This document shows, in pieces, positions 52,442-60,751 of a DNA stretch of 64,000 nucleotides. Where the stretch lies: positions 248,001 through 312,000 of the forward strand of contig NZ_JAENJH010000001.1 of the NCBI RefSeq assembly GCF_016595675.1, given 5' to 3'. This DNA is from Prauserella cavernicola. GTDB taxonomy: Bacteria > Actinomycetota > Actinomycetes > Mycobacteriales > Pseudonocardiaceae. A model generated the notes under the pieces. It searched no databases, was not told the DNA's origin, and was given only the letters and a program-made list of their open reading frames with translations. Position numbers and translations under genes: made by a program. How positions within the stretch are numbered: position 1 is the stretch's first letter; each line of letters opens with the position of its first letter.

Positions 52442-53263
52442 ATGGCCGCCTCCTCCGCCGACTTCCGCACGCGCCTGCGAGCCGACTGCTCCAGCTGTTA
52501 TGGGCTCTGCTGCGTCGTGCCCGCGTTCTCGAGGTCGTCGGACTTCGCGATCGACAAGCCCGCGCGCACCCCGTGTCACAACCTGCTCGCCGACTTCGGC
52601 TGCGGCATCCACGAGCACCTGCGCGAACGCGGTTTCGCGGGCTGCACCGTCTACGACTGCTTCGGCGCGGGCCAGCACACCTCCCAGGTGACCTTCGAGG
52701 GCAGGGACTGGCGCACCGACCCCGGCAGCGCCGAGCGGATGTTCTCCGTCTTCCCGGTGCTGCGCGAACTGCACGAGCTGCTCTACTACGTCCACGAGGC
52801 GCTGACCCTGCCCGCCGCCGCACCGGTGCACGACGCGCTCGCCGTCGCGCGCGACGAGACCGAGCGGCTCACGCTGCTGGGGCCGGACGAGCTCGCGGAT
52901 CTCGACGCGCGCGAGCACTGGCAGCGCGTCAACTCCGTGCTGCAGCGGGCCAGCGAGCTGGCGCGCGCTCCGGTGCGGCGCCCCGCCGAGCTGCGCGGTG
53001 CCGACCTGGTGGGCCGCGACTTCCGCAAGGCCGACCTGCGCGGCGCGAACCTGCGCGGCGCCGTCCTGATCGGTGCTGACCTGCGGGGCGCGGACCTGCG
53101 GCTGGCCGACGTCGTCGGCGCGGACACCCGGGGTGCGGACCTGCGCGGCGCCGACCTCGGCACGAGCCTGTTCCTCGTCCAGTCCCAGCTGGACGCGGCG
53201 AGGGGCGACGGCACCACGACGCTGCCCCCGACGCTCACGGCGCCCGCGCACTGGTCCGCGTGA
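52442..53263 (+). CDS. Cys-rich (YkgJ-like) domain fused to pentapeptide repeats
   Basis: 273 residues. The N-terminus has eight Cys (16, 19, 23, 24, 45, 54, 68, 73), starting CSSCYGLCC, like the zinc/iron-chelating YkgJ motif. A helical middle (about 90-175) is followed by about 11 pentapeptide units A(D/N)LRG (about 181-240), a right-handed quadrilateral beta helix. Pentapeptide proteins can mimic DNA (gyrase protection), but the repeat here is short. Function not assignable; metal or cluster binding is probable. Confidence 0.78.
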   Translation: MAASSADFRTRLRADCSSCYGLCCVVPAFSRSSDFAIDKPARTPCHNLLADFGCGIHEHLRERGFAGCTVYDCFGAGQHTSQVTFEGRDWRTDPGSAERMFSVFPVLRELHELLYYVHEALTLPAAAPVHDALAVARDETERLTLLGPDELADLDAREHWQRVNSVLQRASELARAPVRRPAELRGADLVGRDFRKADLRGANLRGAVLIGADLRGADLRLADVVGADTRGADLRGADLGTSLFLVQSQLDAARGDGTTTLPPTLTAPAHWSA

Positions 53264-53267
53264 GCGC

Positions 53268-54485
53268 TCAGAGCTCGGCGAGCCTGCGACGCAGCAGCGC
53301 GCGCTCGGTGTCGTTGGCGGTGTACTCGGCCGCGGTCTCGTAGGCGGCCGCCGCCTCGGCCATGCGGCCCAGCCTGCGCAGCAGATCGGCCCTGATGGCG
53401 TGGAACAGGTGGTAGCGCGGCAGGTCGAGTTCGTCGACCTGCTCCAGCGCGACGGCGGGACCGTCCACTTCGGCCACCGCGACCGCCCGGTTCAGCGCCA
53501 CCACCGGGGTCGGCGAGAGGGCGAGCAGCTGGTCGTAGAGCAGCACGATCTGCCGCCAGTCGGTCGCCTCCGCCGTCGGCGCGTCGCTGTGCACGGCGTT
53601 GATCGCGGCCTGGAGCTGATACGGACCGGGCCGGTCGCGGCGCAGACACCGCCGCACCAGTGACTGTCCCTCGGCGATGAGCGCGCGGTCCCAGCGGCCG
53701 CGGTCCTGTTCGGCCAGCAGCACCAGCTCGCCGTTCGGGCCGAGGCGCGCGGGGCGCCGCGACTCGCCCAAGAGCATCAACGCCAGCAGTCCCAGCACTT
53801 CCGGCTCGTCGGGCATCAGCCGCGCGAGCAGCCTGCCGAGCCGGATCGCCTCGGCGCACAGGTCCTCGCGCACCAGCCGCTCGCCCTCGCTCGCCGTGTG
53901 TCCCTCGGTGAAGACGAGGTAGACGACGGCGAGCACCCCGGAGAGTCGCTCGGGCAGGTCTGCCTCGGCGGGTACGCGGTAGGGGATCCGGGCGTCGCGG
54001 ATCTTGGCCTTCGCCCGCACGATCCGTTGCGCCATCGTGGGTTCGGGCACGAGGAACGCCCGCGCGAGCTCGGCGGTGGTGAGCCCGCCGAGCAGGCGCA
54101 GCGTCAGTGCGACGCGGGCGCTCATCCCCAGCGCGGGATGGCAGCAGGTGAACAGCAGCCGCAGCCGCTCGTCGCGCACCAGGCCCTCCTCGGGCGGCTC
54201 GTCCTGGACGTGCAGCAGCGCCGCCTGCGCGTGCCGGTCCTGTCGCGAGGCCTCGCGGCGCAGCCGGTCGATCGTGCGGTTGCGGGCCGTGGTGATGAGC
54301 CAGCCAGCCGGGGCGGGCGGCACGCCGGTGCCGGGCCAGGTTCGCAGTGCCGCCGCGAACGCGTCCTGGACCGCCTCCTCGGCCACGTCGAGGTCGCCGA
54401 AGACGCGGGTCAGGACCGCGACGGCGCGGCCGTACTCCTCGCGAAAGACCCGCTCGACGTCCGCGGCACTCGCCCGCTGCGTCAT
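53268..54485 (-). CDS. ECF42-type RNA polymerase sigma factor
   Basis: 405 residues. Sigma region 2 ([39 protein letters not shown]) and region 4 ([35 protein letters not shown]) are followed by a 200-residue TPR-like helical extension (ending [21 protein letters not shown]). This extension and the DGPF partner gene define group ECF42, which has no anti-sigma factor; the C-terminus is thought to control activity. The start overlaps no other gene; 6 nt separate it from the DGPF gene, one operon. Confidence 0.92.
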   Translation of the reverse strand: MTQRASAADVERVFREEYGRAVAVLTRVFGDLDVAEEAVQDAFAAALRTWPGTGVPPAPAGWLITTARNRTIDRLRREASRQDRHAQAALLHVQDEPPEEGLVRDERLRLLFTCCHPALGMSARVALTLRLLGGLTTAELARAFLVPEPTMAQRIVRAKAKIRDARIPYRVPAEADLPERLSGVLAVVYLVFTEGHTASEGERLVREDLCAEAIRLGRLLARLMPDEPEVLGLLALMLLGESRRPARLGPNGELVLLAEQDRGRWDRALIAEGQSLVRRCLRRDRPGPYQLQAAINAVHSDAPTAEATDWRQIVLLYDQLLALSPTPVVALNRAVAVAEVDGPAVALEQVDELDLPRYHLFHAIRADLLRRLGRMAEAAAAYETAAEYTANDTERALLRRRLAEL

Positions 54486-54491
54486 GAGTAC

Positions 54492-54839
54492 TCAGTCCCC
54501 GTCCTGGAAAGGACGCACCTCGATGGGCAGCGTGGTCGCGGCGGCGAGCCTGCGGCCCCACGCCAGTGCCGAGGCCAGGTCCTCGGCGCGGATGATCGTG
54601 ACCCCACCGAGGTACTCCTTGGCCTCGACGAACGGCCCGTCCGTGGTGAGCACGTCGTCGCCGTCGGCACGCACGACGGTCGCCGAGTCCGGGGCGTGCA
54701 GGCCGCCCGCGAACACCCACGCCCCGGCCGCGCGCAGCCGCTGGTTCAGCTCCTCCACATCGCGCATCACCCCGGCCAGGAACTCGGGATCGGGCAGTTC
54801 CCCGGCGGGCTGGTAGACGCTGAGCAGGTACTGCTTCAT
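54492..54839 (-). CDS. DGPF-domain (YCII-related) protein, ECF42 partner
   Basis: 115 residues, ferredoxin-like YCII fold with the hallmark TTDGPFVEAKEYLGG. DGPF proteins accompany ECF42 sigma factors and are their usual regulated targets; the catalytic role is unknown. ATG 54839 has GAGGAG 7 nt upstream. Upstream promoter has the ECF42-type TGTCGA. Confidence 0.9.
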   Translation of the reverse strand: MKQYLLSVYQPAGELPDPEFLAGVMRDVEELNQRLRAAGAWVFAGGLHAPDSATVVRADGDDVLTTDGPFVEAKEYLGGVTIIRAEDLASALAWGRRLAAATTLPIEVRPFQDGD

Positions 54840-54912
54840 CGTGGATCTCCTCGTTCGGCGGCCGGCGCCGGTGCCGGCCTCTCACCCTCCACACGAACGG
54901 CGGGCGGCCGGA

Positions 54913-54918
54913 TCGACA
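54913..54918 (-). promoter_or_regulatory. ECF42-type -35 element TGTCGA
   Basis: TGTCGA on the minus strand, 74 nt upstream of the DGPF ATG. CGTTCG begins 13 nt after it and a CGTG 17 nt after; the -10 is not certain. ECF42 groups recognise a TGTCGA -35. Confidence 0.5.
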
Positions 54919-55067
54919 GGCCGGGCCGAGAAAAACCAGTATTCCCGCCGGTTTCGCTCGCCCCGTGCGGTGGCCGACGAGTTCACGGACAATTTCGACT
55001 ACCCGGACCGGCAGCGGCGGATCCTCGCCCGCCGCGCCCGGACCTGACCGTCCCGAGAGGAGTGGTG

Positions 55068-55373
55068 ATGTACCGGCTCACCGTGCTCTACCCGCCGCCC
55101 ACCGATCCCGAGCACTTCCGCGAGTACTACGTGAACACGCACCTGCCGCTGGCGGCGACGCTGCCGGGGCTGCGGGCGATGCGCTACAGCCTCGACGTGT
55201 CGGCGCCGGGAGGCCAGAGTCCGTACTTCGCGGTGTTCGAGGGCGACTTCGACTCCTACGACGCGATGGTCGCCGCACTGTCGTCGGAACAGGGCCAGGC
55301 CGTCAACGCCGACGTGCCGAACTACGCCACCGGCGGCGTGCACATGATCCACTACGCACCCGTGCAGAGCTGA
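55068..55373 (+). CDS. EthD-family protein
   Basis: 101 residues, dimeric alpha/beta barrel. MYRLTVLYPPPTDPEHFREYYVNTHLPLAATLPGLRAMRYS is the EthD N-terminal pattern and the end is GGVHMIHYAPVQ. EthD proteins are small accessory or ligand-binding proteins; no reaction can be assigned. ATG 55068 has GAGAGGAG 6 nt upstream. The 228-nt region before it has no convincing gene. Confidence 0.85.
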   Translation: MYRLTVLYPPPTDPEHFREYYVNTHLPLAATLPGLRAMRYSLDVSAPGGQSPYFAVFEGDFDSYDAMVAALSSEQGQAVNADVPNYATGGVHMIHYAPVQS

Positions 55374-55383
55374 TCGACGCCGC

Positions 55384-56403
55384 GTGAACACGGCGAGCCG
55401 ATGGTCGCGGCGCTGGCCCGAACACTGGCCGGTGCGGCCGGTGCCGAAGCAGACGTGGTCGCGGCAGCGGCCCACGGTCGGTCAGGCCGATCCGGCGGTG
55501 ATCGGCGCGGCGCTGCGCCGCGCCGAGGCCAGGCCCTCGGGCAACTGGTTCCCGTTCGCGGCCAGTGAGCTGGTGCGGCGCGACCGGCCGTACGGCACAC
55601 GGGTCGCGGGCAGGGAGCTGGTCGCGTGGCGGGACGACTCCGGCGTGCTCGTGGTCGGGCCGGGCGCGTGCCCGCACCTCGGCGCGCCGCTCGCGCAGGC
55701 CAGGGTGGTGTGCGGCGCGCTGGTGTGCCGGTGGCACGGCCTCACCGTCGCCGACGGGACCCGGGGCTGGGCGCCGGTACCGTCCTTCGACGACGGTGTG
55801 CTGGCGTGGGTGCGACTCGACACCGAGGGCGGTGAGGACCCGACGCCGCGGCCCGTCGTGCCGGACCGCCCGCCGCTGGCCGGTGCGCTCGCGGCCGTCA
55901 CGAGGCTGGAGGGTGTGTGCGAGCCCCGCGACGTCGTGGCCAACCGGCTCGACCCGTGGCACGGCGCGTGGTTCCACCCGTACTCGTTCACGCGGCTGAC
56001 CGTCACGCGTGTTCCCGGCGTCGACCACGACAGCGACGAGGCCGGCGACCTGTTCGGCGTGGACGTCACCTTCCGTGTGGGTCCCGGTCTCGGGGTCCCC
56101 GTGCACGCCGAGTTCACCGCCCCGGAACCGCGCACGGTCGTCATGCGCATCACCGAGGGAGAGGGAGCGGGCAGCGTGGTCGAGACCCACGCGACGCCGC
56201 TGGGCACCGGTTCCGACGGCAGGCCGCGCACGGCCGTGCTGGAGGCCGTGGTGGCCGGTTCGCCACGACGGGGTTTCGCGCTGGCCAGGTCGCTGGCCCC
56301 GCTCGTGCGTCCCGCGATGCGGCGGACCGCGACCCGGTTGTGGCGCGACGACCTCGCCTACGCCGAGCGCCGCTACGCCCTGCGCTCGGGCGAGGTTCGC
56401 TGA
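55384..56403 (+). CDS. Rieske-type protein of carotenoid clusters (DUF5914-like C-terminus)
   Basis: 339 residues. Rieske 2Fe-2S ligands: ACPHLG and CRWHG (about residues 97-121). The C-terminal 200 residues (RLEGVCEPRDVVANRLDPWHGAWFHPYSFTRLTV...) match the type that occurs beside aromatic-carotenoid genes in actinobacteria. It lacks the mononuclear-iron motif of ring-hydroxylating oxygenases in obvious form, though D/H residues in RLDPWHGAWFHPY might bind iron. Converges on the crtU-like gene with a 21-nt gap. Role in carotenoid oxidation is inferred. Confidence 0.75.
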   Translation: MNTASRWSRRWPEHWPVRPVPKQTWSRQRPTVGQADPAVIGAALRRAEARPSGNWFPFAASELVRRDRPYGTRVAGRELVAWRDDSGVLVVGPGACPHLGAPLAQARVVCGALVCRWHGLTVADGTRGWAPVPSFDDGVLAWVRLDTEGGEDPTPRPVVPDRPPLAGALAAVTRLEGVCEPRDVVANRLDPWHGAWFHPYSFTRLTVTRVPGVDHDSDEAGDLFGVDVTFRVGPGLGVPVHAEFTAPEPRTVVMRITEGEGAGSVVETHATPLGTGSDGRPRTAVLEAVVAGSPRRGFALARSLAPLVRPAMRRTATRLWRDDLAYAERRYALRSGEVR

Positions 56404-56424
56404 GCTACCGCGCACTCGGCGGGC

Positions 56425-57927
56425 TCAGCGAGCCGAGGGCAGCAGCCGCAGCGGCGCGTACCTGCCGCGCACGGGCACGCTCTCGAGGTCGTGGCCGGTC
56501 ACGCCCCAGCCCGCGAGCAGCCGGTTCGCCGCCGTCCAGCCGGTGGTCGCCGCGCGTTCCATGAGCGCAACCGGCAGGTCCACGCGGATGCCGTCCCCGG
56601 CGAGGACGACCCCCTCCACGGGTGTCTCCACTCCCGGCCGTCGGGCGAACGAGCCCGGCGGGAACAGCGGGCAGTCCTCGCGCCACTCACTGAGATCGGC
56701 CACGATCCCGGCGTCGCGGGTCTCGGGGTAGAGCCGGTGCAGCCGGGTCAGCAGCGCGGCGGAGGTCTCGTCGCGGGGCACGGTGGCCGCGTAGGCGTGC
56801 AGCTCGACGACCGAGCCTCCGGTGCGCCGGGCCCACGCCGCGGCGTCGCTGTCGAACCGGTCGAGCACGCTGACGTTGTCCAGCGGTGGCAGCCCGCCCG
56901 TCGCGAGAAACGCGGGGCGCCCGCTGTCCACGGGCCGGTCCAGCCAGAGCCTGCGCACCAAGAACGGCGGGGCGTTCTCGAGCGCGGCGATGCGGTCGCG
57001 CCACGCCCGCGGGCCGAGCGCGGGGGAGTCGCCGACGACGCGGCGCAGGCCACCGACGTCGAGTGCGAGCACCACCGCGTCGGCCTCGACGGCACCGTCG
57101 CCGGTGTGCACGGTGTGGCGGGTGCCCGGCTCGATGCGCGTCACCGCCGTCCCGGTGTGGATCGTGCCGCCCTGGCGCGTCAGGTGGGCGGCGAGCGGAT
57201 CCCACAGGCGGTCGAAGGGAGCGGCGGCGACGTCGAAGAGCAGGCCCTCCGACGAGCCGAGGAAGTACAGATGGAACATCACGGCCAGCTCCGCCGCGGA
57301 GAGCCGCTCCGGCGCGGCGAAGAAGCTGCGGGAGAACACGTCGAACGCCAGATGCCGTGCCGCGTGGGGAAACCGGAGCCGGTCGAGGAACTCCCGCGCG
57401 TCGAGCCGGTCGAGGTCGGTGTAGGTGCCGGGAACGCGGACGTCGAGCAGCGCCGCCGCGACCCGCCGGTCCACGCGCAGCAGGTCCCTCGCGGTGAACG
57501 TGGGGCTGCGCAGCGCGAAGCGGAGCGCGTTCCACGGCGGCGTGAGCGGCAGGCCCTGGAAGGTGTCGGTGCGGCCGTGGGCGTCGACGAGCGGGTAGTC
57601 CGGCACCGGGGTGAGCACATCGAGTCCCGGATCGGCGCGGCGCAGCAGGGTGCGCAGGTTGTAGTACTGGCGGAAGAAGGCGTGGAAGCCGCGGCTCATC
57701 CCGGTGCGCGTGCCGTCGGGCAGCGTCGTGGTCCAGCCGCCGACCCGGCCGCCGAGGTACGGCTCGCGTTCGTAGAGGTCGACGGTGACGCCGCGTTCGG
57801 CGAGCGCGATCGCCGCCGTGAGACCCGCGATGCCGCCGCCCGCGACGACGGCGCGCAGTCCCCGGCCCCGGGCGTCGGGCCTGCCCCTCGGCGCGGGATG
57901 GCGGACCAGCCTGCGATCACGGCTCAT
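56425..57927 (-). CDS. crtU: CrtU-like carotenoid desaturase/methyltransferase (aromatic ring synthase)
   Basis: 500 residues. FAD-binding VVAGGGIAGLTAAIALAERG and YEREPYLGGRVGGW, then the signature RGFHAFFRQYYNLRTLL, found in isorenieratene/chlorobactene synthases, and a C-terminal FAD motif VVLAGDGIRVDLPVALMERA. CrtU turns beta-ionone rings into aromatic rings. The ATG overlaps the upstream stop (ATGA). Order Yc-Yd-T-U matches crtYTU of Streptomyces. A related phytoene-type desaturase cannot be excluded. Confidence 0.8.
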   Translation of the reverse strand: MSRDRRLVRHPAPRGRPDARGRGLRAVVAGGGIAGLTAAIALAERGVTVDLYEREPYLGGRVGGWTTTLPDGTRTGMSRGFHAFFRQYYNLRTLLRRADPGLDVLTPVPDYPLVDAHGRTDTFQGLPLTPPWNALRFALRSPTFTARDLLRVDRRVAAALLDVRVPGTYTDLDRLDAREFLDRLRFPHAARHLAFDVFSRSFFAAPERLSAAELAVMFHLYFLGSSEGLLFDVAAAPFDRLWDPLAAHLTRQGGTIHTGTAVTRIEPGTRHTVHTGDGAVEADAVVLALDVGGLRRVVGDSPALGPRAWRDRIAALENAPPFLVRRLWLDRPVDSGRPAFLATGGLPPLDNVSVLDRFDSDAAAWARRTGGSVVELHAYAATVPRDETSAALLTRLHRLYPETRDAGIVADLSEWREDCPLFPPGSFARRPGVETPVEGVVLAGDGIRVDLPVALMERAATTGWTAANRLLAGWGVTGHDLESVPVRGRYAPLRLLPSAR

Positions 57928-58607
57928 GTCGTGGCCCGGAACGTGTGCACGATGCCACGCTGCCATCCGCGCACGGTGCCGCACCGGACCTCGGCGAACC
58001 CGGCGCGGCGCAGCCTCGTCATCAGCTCGCCGGGCGCGTCGAACCGGCGCACACTGCGCCACAGGTAGCGGTACAGGCTCGCGTCGCCCGACACGAGCCG
58101 GCCCGACGGGATGATCACCGCCCAGCACACCGCGCTCCACAGGCACGCGGGCACGGGATGCTCGGCGAGGCTGTAGTCGTGGATCACGAGCACCCCGCCG
58201 GGCCGCAGCAGCCCGCGCAGTGCCGTGAGGGTGGTGTCGGGATCGGGCAGATTGCGCACGAGGTAGGCGGCGAACACGGCGTCGAACGGTCCGGCGACGC
58301 CCGCGGCGGCGAGGTCCTCCACCCGGCTGTGCACGAACTCCACGGGCCGCGGCCACGCCTTGTCCCTCGCGACGGCGAGCATGCCCGCCGACCCGTCGAC
58401 GGCCACCACCCGCGCGTGCGGCACGGCGGCGAGCACCGCCGCGGTGGAGGCGCCCGTGCCGCAGCCCACGTCGAGGATCCGGGGGCCCGCCCCGGTGAGT
58501 CCACGGGCGGCCTGGCGCAGGTGCCGGTGGTAGCCGGGGTTGAGCCCGGTGAGCCGGTCGTAGCCCGCCGCCGCGGCGTCGAACGCGGCGGGCACGTCGG
58601 CGCTCAC
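57924..58607 (-). CDS. crtT: CrtT-like methyltransferase
   Basis: 227 residues. UbiE-like class I fold: AAAGYDRLTGLNPGYHRHLR, motif I ILDVGCGTGASTAAVLAAVP, VVAVDGSAGMLAVAR, and GGVLVIHDY. The GTG start overlaps the CrtYd stop (GTGA) and its own stop overlaps the crtU ATG. CrtT in S. griseus sits between crtY and crtU; its reaction on the carotenoid is not firmly known. Symbol given by position and fold. Confidence 0.7.
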   Translation of the reverse strand: MSADVPAAFDAAAAGYDRLTGLNPGYHRHLRQAARGLTGAGPRILDVGCGTGASTAAVLAAVPHARVVAVDGSAGMLAVARDKAWPRPVEFVHSRVEDLAAAGVAGPFDAVFAAYLVRNLPDPDTTLTALRGLLRPGGVLVIHDYSLAEHPVPACLWSAVCWAVIIPSGRLVSGDASLYRYLWRSVRRFDAPGELMTRLRRAGFAEVRCGTVRGWQRGIVHTFRATT

Positions 58608-58927
58608 GCGCGGACCCGGTCGCGGTGTTCCTGGCGCAGCCAGGTGAGCAGCACGAGGGTGACGAGGCTGAAGCCGAACAGGAAGTCCTCCACGGGGATG
58701 TCGAAGGGGAACCGGATCCCGCTGACATGGTCGGGGGAGTACACGACGATGGGGGCGCTGAGTTTGGTGAGCCACCAGTCCACCGGCACCTGGAATCCGA
58801 GCACGATCGCCATGGTCAGCCAGTAGGCCGGACGGCGGAAGAGCCCCGTGCGCAACCAGGCCAGCTCGATCAGCACCACCGCGGGCACCGAGAGCAGGGC
58901 GGGCAGCGTGTAGCCGAGCCCGGTCAT
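58604..58927 (-). CDS. crtYd: Lycopene cyclase subunit CrtYd-like
   Basis: 107 residues, three membrane helices. RFPFDIPVEDFLFGFSLVTLVLLTWL contains the PxE(D/E) motif of heterodimeric lycopene cyclases, and TGLFRRPAYWLTMAIVLGFQVPVDWW the conserved N-terminal half. Works with CrtYc. The ATG overlaps the CrtYc stop. Confidence 0.85.
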   Translation of the reverse strand: MTGLGYTLPALLSVPAVVLIELAWLRTGLFRRPAYWLTMAIVLGFQVPVDWWLTKLSAPIVVYSPDHVSGIRFPFDIPVEDFLFGFSLVTLVLLTWLRQEHRDRVRA

Positions 58928-59256
58928 GCGCGGACCTTCCCGAACCGGGCGAGCACGCCGCGCACGGCTTCGAAGGTGAGCAGCCCGCACAACGGGATCA
59001 CCACGAAGAACAGCAGTTCCTCCAACGGCATCCCGGGCAGCACGTGCACGCCGAGCGTGTAGCGCTCGCTGATGCTCCACACTCCGCCCGCGAGCGCCAG
59101 CAGGTCCCACACCACGAACAGCGCGGCGGGCATCAGCGCGACCAGCAGCTTGCGGGGCTTGCGGTAGACACCGGAGCCGAGGAACTCCAGGGGCAGTGTG
59201 ATCGCCACGCAGGCGGCGAGCACGAACAGATAGTGCAGTTGGTCCGTGTCCTCCAT
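58924..59256 (-). CDS. crtYc: Lycopene cyclase subunit CrtYc-like
   Basis: 110 residues from ATG 59256 (AAGGA 6 nt upstream); GTG 59274 would add six residues. Three membrane helices; LPLEFLGSGVYRKPRKLLVAL and VLPGMPLEELLFFVVIPLCGL carry the PLEE motif. With CrtYd cyclises the ends of lycopene. First gene of the visible operon; crtE, crtB and crtI are not in the window. Confidence 0.87.
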   Translation of the reverse strand: MEDTDQLHYLFVLAACVAITLPLEFLGSGVYRKPRKLLVALMPAALFVVWDLLALAGGVWSISERYTLGVHVLPGMPLEELLFFVVIPLCGLLTFEAVRGVLARFGKVRA

Positions 59257-59339
59257 GAGGCCATCCTTCGCCACCGGCGGGCGCGGGGCGAGCCCGCCGG
59301 GCCGCCGAGGTGGCCTGGCGGGCGGTCAGAGCTGAGCAG

Positions 59340-60170
59340 TCAGGACCAGGGCGTGACCGGGCGCGGCCGCGGCACCCCGCCCAGCACGATGTCCACCCGT
59401 TCGTCGAAGAAGCAGACGTGGTCGGCGATCTCGGTGACGCCGGGCAGTGGCCTGCGGTAGGTCCAGGCCACATCGGGGTGCGCACGCCCGCCGACGTGGG
59501 CCGTGAAGTAGGTGGCCACGCCCTTGTACGCGCACGCGCTGGTGGTGGGCGAGGCGGTGAGCAGGTCCATCCTCACGTCCGAGGGCGGCAGGTAGAAGCG
59601 GGGCGTGATCAGGGTTTCGAAGAGCATCAGCGCGCCGGTGGAGTCGGCGAGCACCGTGTCGTCGAGCAGCACCTGCACGCGGTCGGCGGTGCGCCGGACG
59701 TCGATGCGCGAGAACGGGTCGCGCGGGTGCGCGACGATCGGCTCGGACTCCTCGAACCACTGGTCGAACGCGGCGAAGTCGAGCACGACGTAGCCGGCGA
59801 GGTCGGGGTCCGCGGGCCGGAATCCGGCCCCCGCGAGCGCGTGCCCGGCCACCCGCAGCGTCACCGGCGTGCCCTCGCAGGTGTGGGCCGCGAATGCGGT
59901 GCGCGGGTCGAGCACGCCGGGACTGCCGGGCCCGAGCGGCACGAGGTGCTCGGGGGCCTCGCTGCCGGGGGCGTCCTCCAGCGTGGCGACGAGATCCTCG
60001 GCGGGCACCGCGTAGGACGGCACCACCCGCTTCGGTTCCCACACCAGCACGGCGCGGCGGGAGTCGGCGACGGTGGTGGTGCCCGCGATCGCGCGGACCC
60101 GCTTGGGAGTCGGCTCGTAGCGCAGCTCGCTGAACTCGCGGGCCAGCCGCCCGCTGCGGTGCAGGGCCAT
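59340..60170 (-). CDS. Tandem DUF427 protein
   Basis: 276 residues with two DUF427 (SWIM-like beta) domains: about 20-130 (RVRAIAGTTTVADSRRAVLVWEPKRVVPSYAVP) and 160-276 (VQVLLDDTVLADSTGALMLFETLITPRFYLP ... YKGVATYFTAHVGG). Soluble, function unknown; frequent in actinobacteria and fungi. Upstream gap to the membrane protein gene is 41 nt. ATG 60170. Confidence 0.82.
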   Translation of the reverse strand: MALHRSGRLAREFSELRYEPTPKRVRAIAGTTTVADSRRAVLVWEPKRVVPSYAVPAEDLVATLEDAPGSEAPEHLVPLGPGSPGVLDPRTAFAAHTCEGTPVTLRVAGHALAGAGFRPADPDLAGYVVLDFAAFDQWFEESEPIVAHPRDPFSRIDVRRTADRVQVLLDDTVLADSTGALMLFETLITPRFYLPPSDVRMDLLTASPTTSACAYKGVATYFTAHVGGRAHPDVAWTYRRPLPGVTEIADHVCFFDERVDIVLGGVPRPRPVTPWS

Positions 60171-60211
60171 GCTGTCACTGTCCGCCGCCGCGTACGGCCG
60201 GTCAATGGCGC

Positions 60212-60634
60212 TCAGGGAAGCAGGCCGACCTGCTGTTTCGTGTCGCGCCTGCGAGCCTGCACGAGAGCGAGCACACCGAACAGCACGAGGGCGCCGTGGT
60301 AGGTCGAGGAGTAGCCGGTCGGGTTCGCCTCACCGGTCGCGGATCCCAGGACGAGGTCGAGGAGCACGATCAGCAACGCGACGACAGCGCCGATCGTCAC
60401 TGCCGCGACCCCGGCGGCGCTGCGCCTGATCAACAGCACACAACCGGCGAGGGCGCACCCCGCGCAGGCCGCGTGCGCCAGCACGGCCAGCAGCAGCGGC
60501 ACGGGCCTGGCCGCCTCGCCGAACAGGGCGAGGCCCGCGACCGTGCTCACCAGAGCGGCCAGCCCGAGCAACCCGGCGAACACGATCGCCAGCACCGTCG
60601 ACACCCTGCTGGGCCGGTACCCGCTCTGCGCCAT
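60212..60634 (-). CDS. Small four-helix membrane protein
   Basis: 140 residues with four hydrophobic helices (about 12-34, 44-66, 74-96 and 110-126) and basic ends. No family recognised. ATG 60634 has GAGGGGGC upstream and a possible -10 TAAGAT (plus 60662-60667). May be cotranscribed with the DUF427 gene downstream. Confidence 0.65.
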   Translation of the reverse strand: MAQSGYRPSRVSTVLAIVFAGLLGLAALVSTVAGLALFGEAARPVPLLLAVLAHAACAGCALAGCVLLIRRSAAGVAAVTIGAVVALLIVLLDLVLGSATGEANPTGYSSTYHGALVLFGVLALVQARRRDTKQQVGLLP

Positions 60635-60751
60635 CGTGCCCCCTCACTCGCGCCGTCCGCTGATCTTAGGGCTCGCGGCTCGCGCTGACCTGTTCAGACA
60701 GCAACGTTCGCGGGAACCTCCGTTGGCGGCGAGGACATGGCGAGGTCATGG

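Noticed and set aside
54841-55047. Short plus-strand ORF before the EthD gene
   Set aside because: It begins opposite the DGPF promoter, has no ribosome site or domain, and lies over the ECF42 -35 element.
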